32,541 bases of DNA from a virus: IMG/VR virus record IMGVR_UViG_3300025810_000040, positions 1 through 32,541 of that record; one strand, given 5' to 3'. Below the pieces are notes generated by a model, which saw nothing but the letters and a program-made list of their open reading frames with translations, did not search any database and was not told the DNA's origin. The first letter of the stretch is position 1. Each line of letters starts with the position of its first letter. Shown in pieces: positions 24,683 through 30,926 of the stretch. Position numbers and translations under genes: made by a program.

Positions 24683-26169
24683 GCAGACTCCTCAACGGTG
24701 TCGGGTTCCTCTATGAAAGCAGTTCCATCCACCATAAACGGGCTTTCTGTTTCAAGTCCCGCCAGTATTTCTTCAACATCGACAGCCTCATGGTATAGCC
24801 CCCTTCGCTTACGCTCGGCCAGATAGGTGCGGCGATCCAATACGCCGAGTTTGTAGTCTTCGCGGATTTCTTCCAATTCGCGGCCTGTCGCCGCACTATA
24901 ACCTAAGTCCTCACTAATGGAGACCGCCGGAGCGTCTAAGTTGCGTCCGGCCCATTCTGCCGACAGTGCGAGGGCTTGCTGTAGTCCGTCCTCTAATAAC
25001 ATAACGTATGCCTCAAGGTCGCTGATCTCGCGGCTTGCTTCTATCGCCAGTTCCGTGGCTGTAGGGTTGCCGCTCTTACGCTCGACCGGAGCCAATGCGA
25101 GGCTTTGCATTTGTTGTTCTAACTGCCGGAGCGCATCGGAACCAACCTTGACGGCGGACCCGTCGGTCTCTATGACCTCGACATCGCTCTGCGGGTCCTT
25201 GTTGCCGAACACTTTATACGGCCCTATCTCGACAGATGCGACATCCTCCTTACTGAATCCGCGAAAAAACAGCATAGGCACACGCGCCACGGATTCGATA
25301 TTGTCTTGGTCGGACTGGTTGCGCCAATGCTTGGCGTTGAGATGCGCCAAGCCTTCAAGGGGTGGCTCGCATTCGAGCAAGCCCTTGCGGTTGGCATAGA
25401 CCGTCACGAGCGGAATCTTGCCGAGCGTGTTGGGGTATTCGGCGACCTGTTCCCACTGCTCCTCCTCCTCGTCGCCCGAGACCCGTTCCCACAATTCGAT
25501 CATGTCCGGCATCCAGACGACAACGTAATGCACCGGACGCGTTGCCCATCGGTTCGTCTGGGATGGCACATCGACAACGTGGCGCACCTGCAACCGCGTT
25601 AGTTGCTCCACACCTCCGACGCGCTCGCCCTGCCAGTTGATCACCGACGGAGGAGAGATACCGACCATATAAGGCCGCAGTTGTAGCTCTTGCTCGTCGG
25701 CCAGTGTCAACTCGCGTCCGAGCATATCCTGCAACTTGGTTGTGTTCGGGTATTCAACGAGGATATGCGTCTTGCCGTAGACGAGCAGGTCTTGCAGTCG
25801 TTCTTTCGCAAACGTCGTAAGATTGCGCCCGGTCAAGTCGACGTTCTGGGCGAGCATCTGGAAAAATATATCCGCGTCCTCGGCCAACTGGACCGGAGCC
25901 GAGAAGGGCCGCGCTGAGTAGGTCGTCACTATATCGCGGTACATGTCATATAGCACCGAATTGGCGAGGCGCGTCTGGTAGCGATCATCCGACTCTTTTG
26001 GATACTGCGGCAGGTATTGCCGTCCCGCATCGCGCATCGCGAGCGTTCCCTGCATAAGTATCTGCGGCAAAGCCCAACGTCGCGCCATGCGTTTATACGC
26101 GGTGTTGGGGGTTGCTACCGTCGCGCTATCTGCCGCCTCGTCGTCGTGTGCGAAGTCGAAATAGTTCAT
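24679..26169 (-). CDS. Portal protein, DUF4055 type
   Basis: 496 residues. Recognised by the N-terminal order RWALPQILMQGTLAMRDAG, LPQYPKESDDRYQTRLANS, YDIVTTYSARPF-like segment and the central DLLVYGKTHILVEYPN, with LTRLQVRHVV and FFRGFSKEDVASVEIGP later. The family is the DUF4055 portal group used by short and long tailed phages. It forms the dodecameric DNA channel. The start ATG follows AGAGGGCAATAA. Acidic C-terminal tail (TVEESA). Confidence 0.85.
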   Translation of the reverse strand: MNYFDFAHDDEAADSATVATPNTAYKRMARRWALPQILMQGTLAMRDAGRQYLPQYPKESDDRYQTRLANSVLYDMYRDIVTTYSARPFSAPVQLAEDADIFFQMLAQNVDLTGRNLTTFAKERLQDLLVYGKTHILVEYPNTTKLQDMLGRELTLADEQELQLRPYMVGISPPSVINWQGERVGGVEQLTRLQVRHVVDVPSQTNRWATRPVHYVVVWMPDMIELWERVSGDEEEEQWEQVAEYPNTLGKIPLVTVYANRKGLLECEPPLEGLAHLNAKHWRNQSDQDNIESVARVPMLFFRGFSKEDVASVEIGPYKVFGNKDPQSDVEVIETDGSAVKVGSDALRQLEQQMQSLALAPVERKSGNPTATELAIEASREISDLEAYVMLLEDGLQQALALSAEWAGRNLDAPAVSISEDLGYSAATGRELEEIREDYKLGVLDRRTYLAERKRRGLYHEAVDVEEILAGLETESPFMVDGTAFIEEPDTVEESA

Positions 26170-26193
26170 TTATTGCCCTCTATAGTATCTAAG

Positions 26194-27528
26194 CTATATC
26201 TCATCTAAATCCCACGAGGAGATTTTTTCCGGTGCGTCTATCGGGTGCTCCGCTACAATATAATAACCCAACGCGTCCGACGCATGGGACAGGCGCGGGT
26301 CGAAGCGTTTGTCTATCTCGCCAGAACCGCCCTCTAATACGCGCACCCCCTCAAGGTCCTTGTGTAGGTTCGGGGCCGCGTCTGGGTTAACATACAAGTT
26401 AATCTCGCCTTCGCCATCAACCAGTCGCGTGTTGACTGCGTTGACGCGTGAACGCTCCGAAGGGTTCGCCCTCGGGACGCGCATATATACGTCATAGTAC
26501 TGCCCAAGCTCCGACTGGACTATATCCCAATCGCTACCCGAAGTCTTGGCCGTCCCTCGCGCCCCGCCGGTTGCGTCCCCATAAATATAGACAATTCCCT
26601 CGTGGTTCGCCCAATCGTTTATGAGTCGCCCACAGACGGCGATGGTGTTGCTGTTGCGCGGTATATGCACCTCGCCAATGACGACCGTCACATCGGCCCC
26701 TGTTGCCGGATCGGGTAACTCTTGGCAGACCACCGCCACCCCCGGCGACACGTTGAAGTCAAAACAAAAAATCAGCGGCTCACGCGGGTTGTATTCGAGG
26801 TCCGTCCGAAGATGGTCCTCGCAATACGCGTAATATGCTTGACCTTGAAAATTTACAAAGCTCGCCTCGTACTCTTGGGCGAATGTCAACGCGTCCATAT
26901 GCCGCCGTGCGGCTTCTATCTCGCCCTCTGGGAGGACTAACGCGCTCACCCAATGATATGACCCCCACTCGCTCTCTGGGCCGTGTGCGAGCATTTGAGC
27001 CTTCGCATATTGGTCCAGATCATAGTAATGGTTTCGGCCCTCTGGAACGCCTGTAAAATCACACCACCCGTTGCGGTCCGACAGGGCCGGACGGATATGC
27101 TCTTGCCAAACCGTCGGTTTCATGTTTGCGTATTCGTCAAGCACCCCACCGTCCCAACCGACCCCCTCAATGCGCTCGGGCTTGTCGAGTCCGAGGACGT
27201 GAATCTCTGCGCCGTTTGCCAGTCGAATAATCAACTCGCTCTCGCTCGGCTCGGTCGCTCGCCATTCGGGCGCGACCAGTGCCTTGAGGTCTGACCAGAA
27301 AATCCGCTTGGCTTGGTCGCGGGTCGGTGCCGCCGCGAAGTAGCGCGGGGTCGGGTAGTCACTCCCGCGCAACGCCCGGTGGATCAGTCGACGCTTGCCT
27401 ATAAGTTCGGTCTTGCCGGAGCGACGGCCACAAGGAAACGTGTTAAAGCGATGAGTGCCGCGATAAGCCTGTATCTGTACATCTATCGGGCGTAGCGGTG
27501 TCCATCGCTTAGGGAGGATTCCCGTCAA
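26194..27528 (-). CDS. terL: Terminase large subunit
   Basis: 444 residues from TTG 27528 in a TTGA overlap with terS. Walker A GRRSGKT at 34-40; Walker B GGVLDEYA at 127-134 with Asp131/Glu132; coupling motif FTGVPEGR near 158-165. The C-terminal RNase H-like nuclease shows FDFN (Asp257), YGDATGG (Asp318) and SHASDALGYYI (Asp418). It pumps DNA into proheads through the portal and cuts the concatemer. Length and order are normal. The packaging strategy cannot be concluded without family comparison. Confidence 0.93.
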   Translation of the reverse strand: MTGILPKRWTPLRPIDVQIQAYRGTHRFNTFPCGRRSGKTELIGKRRLIHRALRGSDYPTPRYFAAAPTRDQAKRIFWSDLKALVAPEWRATEPSESELIIRLANGAEIHVLGLDKPERIEGVGWDGGVLDEYANMKPTVWQEHIRPALSDRNGWCDFTGVPEGRNHYYDLDQYAKAQMLAHGPESEWGSYHWVSALVLPEGEIEAARRHMDALTFAQEYEASFVNFQGQAYYAYCEDHLRTDLEYNPREPLIFCFDFNVSPGVAVVCQELPDPATGADVTVVIGEVHIPRNSNTIAVCGRLINDWANHEGIVYIYGDATGGARGTAKTSGSDWDIVQSELGQYYDVYMRVPRANPSERSRVNAVNTRLVDGEGEINLYVNPDAAPNLHKDLEGVRVLEGGSGEIDKRFDPRLSHASDALGYYIVAEHPIDAPEKISSWDLDEI

Positions 27529-27887
27529 CCGCTCCCGCCCATCTGGTCGTCAATAGCGTCGAGGGCTTTCCGAAACTCTGAAGCGATGTCTGCGCCGGTT
27601 CGCGTCGTTTCTACGCGGTCGGTCTGGTTAAGTCGATTCTTGCCAAGCCAAATCAGCATCGCCGATTTGCCCGACATCGCTGCGTCATATTGCGCCCGAC
27701 GGATTGAAACGTCGCCTTCTGACAGGCCGCGCTCGTATGCCTCGCGCAGGCTTTTCTTCTGCTTAAGGTATTTACCAAACGTCGTGCGGCTCACTTGTAT
27801 TACGTCGGCGATCTCGTCCCACGTACAGCCAAGCCGCGCCAGTGCGCGGACCTGCTCCTCGTCTATTTTTGCGGCCTTTCGTCCCAT
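27525..27887 (-). CDS. terS: Terminase small subunit
   Basis: 120 residues. An N-terminal helix-turn-helix (EEQVRALARLGCTWDEIADVI with VSRTTFGKYL) is followed by a helical oligomerisation region (AYERGLSEGDVSIRRAQYDA, SAMLIWLGKNRLNQTDR). This is the usual small-terminase layout; it recognises the packaging site and recruits the large subunit. It follows the methyltransferase gene closely and its stop overlaps the TTG start of terL. Confidence 0.88.
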   Translation of the reverse strand: MGRKAAKIDEEQVRALARLGCTWDEIADVIQVSRTTFGKYLKQKKSLREAYERGLSEGDVSIRRAQYDAAMSGKSAMLIWLGKNRLNQTDRVETTRTGADIASEFRKALDAIDDQMGGSG

Positions 27888-27893
27888 ACTATT

Positions 27894-29111
27894 CTATGTC
27901 CGTTCGTTTTCTCTTGTTGCCGTCTGGCTCGCGGTCTCTCTGGTCGCCGTCTGGCCGGTGAAATCCTCCCACCGCTTGACGATAACGTCGCAATACTTCG
28001 GGTCAATCTCCATGCCGTAGCATTTGCGTCCGAGTTGCTCGGCGGCGATAAGGGTTGTGCCGGAGCCGAGAAAGGGGTCGTACACTATACCGTTTGACGG
28101 GCAACTGTTGCCAATAGGGATTGAGCAAACTCCAATCGGCTTTTGAGTTGGGTGGAACCTCTCGCTTATATTATCCCTGCTAACATTCCAAACATCAGAC
28201 CCTTTCCTATCGCCAAACCAAAACCCTTTACCACCCCCTACACCTTTCCATCCAAAAAAGCATACTTCAAATTGACTGTGATAATGCGTATGATGTAAAA
28301 TAAACCCCTCTTTCACCCAAATCATCGGGCGGGGTTGCATCATCAATTTATGGTCAAATAATTTCGTGTACATAGGCCAATTAGCTGTTCCACCAAATAA
28401 ATACACACGTCCGTTTTCGTCCAGAACAAGGTCGCAAGCAATAGAAAAAGAAACTGGTATAGCGGCTTGTGTTAAATCACCTTCGATCCTTGCCAGTTTT
28501 TTTCCTTTCTTGTTTGAATGATACGAAACCCCATAAGGTGGATCACTTAGAAGCATATCGGCTTCCTCGCCGTCCATCAACCGCCCCACATCCTCTGCGC
28601 TCGTAGAATCCCCACACAGTAGTCGATGCTCTCCCAACAGCCACAGGTCGCCCGTCTGCGTGATAGGCTCCTCTGGCGGTTCTGGCACCTCGTCGGGGTC
28701 AGTCAAGCCTTCGCCTTGCTCCCCGCCGTCAATACTGTCGGGCAGTTCAAGGTCGTCTATAGATAATATATCGGCCAGATCGGAGTCCATACCCTCTAAG
28801 AGTTGGCCTAATACGTCGGTGTCCCACTCGGCAAGTTCGGCGGTTCGGTTGTCGGCGATGCCGAACGCTTGCGCGTGGGCGGGGTCGAGGTCGGTGACGG
28901 TGACGTTGATTTCATCCCACCCTAACTCCCGCGCCGCTTCAAGCGTTCCGTTTCCGGCAATCACTACGCCACGCGAGTCTACGACGATTGGTTTCTGTTG
29001 CCCAAATACGTCAAGCGAGTCGCGGATCGCCTTAAGGTTTCGCGGCGAGTGCTTGCGAGCATTCGCAGGGTCGTTTTTTAGTTCGGCTATTTTGCGTCGC
29101 TCTACTTTCAA
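27894..29111 (-). CDS. ParB-domain / DNA methyltransferase fusion
   Basis: 405 residues from TTG 29111, in a TTGA overlap with the M15 stop and after AGAGGACGAAG; a GTG at 29132 is a poorer alternative. The N-terminal 115 residues are a ParB-like domain (GQQKPIVV near 37-44 and VIAGNGTLEAAREL near 50-63). The C-terminal half is an adenine-N6 or cytosine-N4 methyltransferase: DPPY at 190-193, HPTQKP at 320-325 and DPFLGSGTT at 345-353. Catalytic before AdoMet motif is the beta-class order. It may protect phage DNA from restriction. The centre is AT-rich compared with its ends. The tail repeats a TATRE motif. Confidence 0.92.
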   Translation of the reverse strand: MKVERRKIAELKNDPANARKHSPRNLKAIRDSLDVFGQQKPIVVDSRGVVIAGNGTLEAARELGWDEINVTVTDLDPAHAQAFGIADNRTAELAEWDTDVLGQLLEGMDSDLADILSIDDLELPDSIDGGEQGEGLTDPDEVPEPPEEPITQTGDLWLLGEHRLLCGDSTSAEDVGRLMDGEEADMLLSDPPYGVSYHSNKKGKKLARIEGDLTQAAIPVSFSIACDLVLDENGRVYLFGGTANWPMYTKLFDHKLMMQPRPMIWVKEGFILHHTHYHSQFEVCFFGWKGVGGGKGFWFGDRKGSDVWNVSRDNISERFHPTQKPIGVCSIPIGNSCPSNGIVYDPFLGSGTTLIAAEQLGRKCYGMEIDPKYCDVIVKRWEDFTGQTATRETASQTATRENERT

Positions 29112-29500
29112 AACTTCGTCCTCTCGTCCCACCGTGCGACGTTTGGCCTCATATCCAGATGTATAAATATATCATACCGACCAATGCCGGTAAAACCAAG
29201 CTCCTCGGCTTTATCGGCGATTAAATCCAATGCCTCCGGCAGTATCGGCTGAGGTAGGTGCGGCGACTTGACCGACGGCACCACATCCGTTGCAAAAATC
29301 ATATGCTGAGATTTAGACGCGCCACCGATTGCATCGTTGTGTTTTGGGGATCGAAAGCCGGAAGTGATCCGAAGTGGAGCTTCCCACCAGTCGCGCAATT
29401 TTTGCAGGTTCTTCATGTGCGCCCAAAAACGCGCATCCGGTGCGAAACCAGACAGCACTTCCTCCCAAGAAAAGTTGGGTATATCCTCTCGTAGTTGCAA
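29108..29500 (-). CDS. Endolysin, peptidase M15 family
   Basis: 130 residues. It contains ITSGFRSPKHNDAIGGAS at 45-62, then SQHMIFATD with zinc ligands His66 and Asp72, and GRYDIFIHLDMRP with the third ligand His114: the M15_3 pattern of zinc D-Ala-D-Ala carboxypeptidase / L-Ala-D-Glu peptidase endolysins. No signal peptide is visible, so it needs a holin. It begins at TTG 29500, 8 bases after AGGAG, and is the first gene of the leftward late arm, far from the small membrane-protein cluster. Confidence 0.88.
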   Translation of the reverse strand: MQLREDIPNFSWEEVLSGFAPDARFWAHMKNLQKLRDWWEAPLRITSGFRSPKHNDAIGGASKSQHMIFATDVVPSVKSPHLPQPILPEALDLIADKAEELGFTGIGRYDIFIHLDMRPNVARWDERTKF

Positions 29501-29523
29501 ACAATTTTCTCCTGTTTACGAAA

Positions 29524-29552
29524 AATATATATAATCAATGAGCGATCCACAA
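29524..29552 (-). promoter_or_regulatory. Weak candidate promoter for the late arm
   Basis: On the minus strand TTGTGG (29547-29552) and TATATT (29524-29529) are separated by 17 bases, close to the endolysin start. The -10 is fair but the -35 matches poorly, so an activator or another site further up may be needed. Confidence 0.3.
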
Positions 29553-29624
29553 GCCCTTATGTAAACCTTTTCACGTGGAACACCTACAAGCCAGATAAGA
29601 AATATTTTCCTACTCAGTGGGTCG

Positions 29625-29963
29625 GTGTACAAGTAAACCGAGTATGTACCAAGTATATTTTTTTTACTCGGTGACCTTAACCCTATTAAGAATAAAGCAC
29701 TTACGAGCCGTGCACAGGTAAACAGGGTAAAAACCGTTGGTTGATTTTTTTTAGAGGAAAAACGCTTTTCTATACACGGGAGAAAAAAGGCGTTTTACTT
29801 GGTGACATTTGCATAAGTCCTATATTCTAAATACACTTAAGGTCACTAAGTAAGCTTTTTTTACTTGTACACAAAAAAGATAAAAGTCTTATAAGTTATT
29901 AAAGAAACAAGAGGTTAAGTGTCACCAAGTAAAATAGGCTATACTTGGTGCTTACTTGGTGAC
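29625..29963. repeat. Iteron-like array, TTACTTGGTGAC consensus
   Basis: Direct copies: 29664 (TTACTCGGTGAC), 29795, 29861 (TTACTTGTACAC), 29942 (partial) and 29952. Inverted copies: 29625 (GTGTACAAGTAA), 29646 (GTACCAAGTA), 29842 (GTCACTAAGTAA) and 29921 (GTCACCAAGTAA). TTTTACTTGGTGACA at 29793 and its exact complement at 29920 form a 15-bp perfect inverted repeat. Variants include TTACTTGTACAC, itself paired with GTGTACAAGTAA. Likely binding sites of a replication initiator or regulator. Confidence 0.75.
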
Positions 29964-30000
29964 CTATGGGTTTATGGCGGTATTATGTAAACTAATCGGG

Positions 30001-30042
30001 TATAAGCTATAGCTTATAGGGTATAGCTTATAGGGTATAGGG
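30001..30042. repeat. 18-bp palindrome plus 14-bp tandem units
   Basis: TATAAGCTATAGCTTATA (30001-30018) is a perfect palindrome. From inside it TATAGCTTATAGGG occurs twice in tandem (30008-30035) and a third, cut unit TATAGGG follows. GGTATTATGTAAAC flanks the block on both sides (29980 and 30048), followed by TAAT or CAAT. Confidence 0.85.
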
Positions 30043-30077
30043 TCTGGTATTATGTAAACCAATTAGGAAAGACTACG

Positions 30078-30140
30078 CCCAAAAAGAACCTTCAAAAGGT
30101 ACAAAAGGGGCTTTTGTAGGTTTTGCAGGTTCTTTTTGGG
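30078..30140. repeat. 63-bp near-perfect palindrome
   Basis: Arms from 30078 and 30140 pair as CCCAAAAAGAACCT/AGGTTCTTTTTGGG (14), CAAAA/TTTTG (5) and TACAAAAG/CTTTTGTA (8), with only a T/C and a GG/GG mismatch between blocks and GGG at the centre: 27 of 30 positions paired. Both strands are open and encode QKEP-x-K-x-TK-xx-FV-x-F-x-GSFW in matching register. It could extrude as a cruciform or form an RNA hairpin. Confidence 0.92.
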
Positions 30141-30164
30141 TAAACCAATTAGGGCAAACAAAAA

Positions 30165-30244
30165 CCGCTCGACCAGTAACCGAGGAGAAACTGGCCGAGC
30201 GGATTGTGCCGGAGTCCAAACCGGCGATACCCGAGGAGAGTATC
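30165..30244 (+). other. Two hairpins presenting ribosome-site loops
   Basis: CCGCTCGACCAGT (30165-30177) pairs with ACTGGCCGAGCGG (30190-30202) with one mismatch, and its 12-base loop is AACCGAGGAGAA. GATAC (30226-30230) pairs with GTATC (30240-30244) and its loop is CCGAGGAGA. Both loops show the GAGGAG used as ribosome site by early genes, yet no ATG follows. Confidence 0.65.
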
Positions 30245-30262
30245 AGGAGGTATAGGGTTAAT

Positions 30263-30502
30263 TTAGGGCCGCTGTAGTGGCCCGTCAACGTCTTTGTGAC
30301 GGTATCCGATAATCGACTCGGGCCGACAGTTTAACGCACTACAGAGCCGCCCAACGGTCCGTAGTGTCGGACTATAGCGACCCGTCAGCATATTCGATAT
30401 TAGGGCCGGATAGGTTCCCGCTCGCTTTGCCAGTTCCCGGTAGCTGTCGATCTCTGCGTCGGCCATCGCCTCGTTTAGTTTTGTTCGGTCAATCATTAGC
30501 AT
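30263..30502 (-). CDS. XRE-family repressor, probably leaderless
   Basis: A 79-residue protein from ATG 30502 (77 from ATG 30496). After MIDRTKLNEAM it has a helix-turn-helix: SYRELAKRAGTYPALISNML, then PTLRTVGRLCSALNCRPESIIGY, the standard XRE/HTH_3 layout of Cro- and CI-like proteins without a C-terminal oligomerisation or cleavage domain. It is transcribed away from the early promoter at 30576. A good -10/-35 pair places transcription start at about 30503, and no ribosome site precedes the ATG, so the mRNA is probably leaderless, as for lambda cI from PRM. A longer upstream frame exists but crosses the promoter region. Confidence 0.85.
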   Translation of the reverse strand: MLMIDRTKLNEAMADAEIDSYRELAKRAGTYPALISNMLTGRYSPTLRTVGRLCSALNCRPESIIGYRHKDVDGPLQRP

Positions 30503-30517
30503 ATATAGTAATATATG
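30500..30517. promoter_or_regulatory. Candidate operator palindrome at the repressor start
   Basis: CATATAT (30500-30506) and ATATATG (30511-30517) form a perfect 7-bp inverted repeat with AGTA between. It covers the repressor start codon and -10, so a dimeric repressor bound here would regulate its own gene. Confidence 0.5.
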
Positions 30518-30538
30518 GAGTGGTGGGTAAAAATGCAA
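30510..30538 (-). promoter_or_regulatory. Repressor promoter
   Basis: On the minus strand TTGCAT (30533-30538), 17 bases and TATATT (30510-30515). The predicted start falls about one base before the repressor ATG at 30502. Confidence 0.6.
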
Positions 30539-30575
30539 TGGCTTAAACTTTTTTTGTTTTCCTTTAAAAAAAGTG

Positions 30576-30603
30576 TTGACAAGGGAAATAAAAGCATTAT
30601 CTT
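30576..30603 (+). promoter_or_regulatory. Rightward early promoter
   Basis: Perfect -35 TTGACA (30576-30581) with a -10-like TATCTT (30598-30603) after 16 bases. Upstream A-run and AGTGTTGACA resemble the 4638 promoter. It diverges from the repressor promoter 38 bp away, as in lambdoid switches. Confidence 0.7.
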
Positions 30604-30614
30604 TATCATTAGAA

Positions 30615-30632
30615 GTTAGCAATAACACTAAC
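30615..30632 (+). promoter_or_regulatory. GTTAG/CTAAC palindrome in the early leader
   Basis: GTTAG (30615-30619) and CTAAC (30628-30632) with CAATAACA between. The element, its distance from the promoter (39 bases) and the following AACCGAGGA ribosome site (65 bases) repeat those at 4677. Confidence 0.55.
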
Positions 30633-30653
30633 GCAAAACGAACCGAGGAAAAA

Positions 30654-30875
30654 ATGGCAACGCCGCAAATCGAAGCAACAATCGAAATTCCAACCATCGA
30701 AACTTTCAACGTTACCGGAAACCACACAAAAGAATACGCCATTGAAATGGCCAAGATCAACAACGAGGAAGACGACTGGACGTACGTCGCCGAGCCGAAA
30801 AACGCCGACGATCCCGAAGGTTTTTGGACGATAAAGATTTTTGACGAAGATGATTTTTTTGTAGGCACAATCTAA
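30654..30875 (+). CDS. Acidic early protein, possible DNA mimic
   Basis: 73 residues from ATG 30654, just after AACCGAGGAA (30641). 17 Asp/Glu against 4 Lys. Segments include NNEEDDWTYVAEP, NADDPEGFWTIKI and the end FDEDDFFVGTI. High acidity combined with early expression recalls Ocr- or Arn-like anti-restriction DNA mimics, though no sequence family is recognised. It is the first gene after the rightward promoter. A frame extending to 30573 would begin in the promoter and is rejected. Confidence 0.75.
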   Translation: MATPQIEATIEIPTIETFNVTGNHTKEYAIEMAKINNEEDDWTYVAEPKNADDPEGFWTIKIFDEDDFFVGTI

Positions 30876-30882
30876 ACCAACC

Positions 30883-30906
30883 GGCGAGGGGTTCCGGCCC
30901 CTCGCC
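30883..30906 (+). other. Intergenic GC-rich RNA hairpin, twin of 4924
   Basis: GGCGAGGGG (30883-30891) and CCCCTCGCC (30898-30906) with TTCCGG loop. Flanked by CCAACC upstream and TAACCGAGGAG downstream, as at 4924-4965. No T-run. Confidence 0.7.
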
Positions 30907-30926
30907 ATAACCGAGGAGAATCACCA

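Larger units (their letters stand above)
29505..30262. other. AT-rich intergenic region, candidate origin/control region
   Basis: About 760 bp with no convincing gene on either strand, between the M15 gene and the repressor. It is much richer in A/T than its flanks and holds several repeat families: TTACTTGGTGAC-type repeats (29625-29963), GTAAACC(A/T)AAT-type repeats (29981, 30049, 30138), an 18-bp palindrome with tandem units (30001-30042), a 63-bp palindrome (30078-30140) and two hairpins with ribosome-site loops (30165-30244). Such repeat density with a prim-pol primase in the genome suggests a replication origin. The promoter for the late arm must also be here. Confidence 0.6.
30041..30277 (+). 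pseudogene. Open frame without usable start, possible gene remnant
   Basis: A 78-codon frame opens just after a TAG at 30038 and closes with TAG at 30275. It contains no ATG, GTG or TTG until GTG late in the frame. The second half reads like protein (RPVTEEKLAERIVPESKPAI, then EESIRRYRVNLGPL), with normal GC-rich codon endings, and the centre is a palindrome-encoded segment (QKEP...GSFW). It could be the C-terminal end of a gene whose front was lost, or use a rare start (CTG 30044). It overlaps the repressor 3' end by 15 bases in antisense. Confidence 0.4.

Noticed and set aside
29112-29132. GTG start for the methyltransferase
   Set aside because: It lacks a ribosome site; TTG 29111 has AGAGGA upstream and the TTGA overlap seen at other junctions.
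29505-30000. CRISPR array suspected from regular repeats
   Set aside because: Repeats are short, in both orientations, with irregular spacing and no cas genes.
30073-30288. 71-codon leftward frame through the 63-bp palindrome
   Set aside because: The protein-like part is only the palindrome-coded segment; the N-terminal part is the antisense of the repressor end and of the rightward frame. Kept as evidence for the palindrome, not as a gene.
30573-30653. Upstream extension of the acidic protein at 30654
   Set aside because: It would start inside the -35 region of the promoter; the ATG at 30654 has the standard ribosome site.
30503-30868. Long N-terminal extension of the repressor frame
   Set aside because: It is antisense to the acidic gene and crosses the divergent promoters; the HTH domain is complete from 30502.
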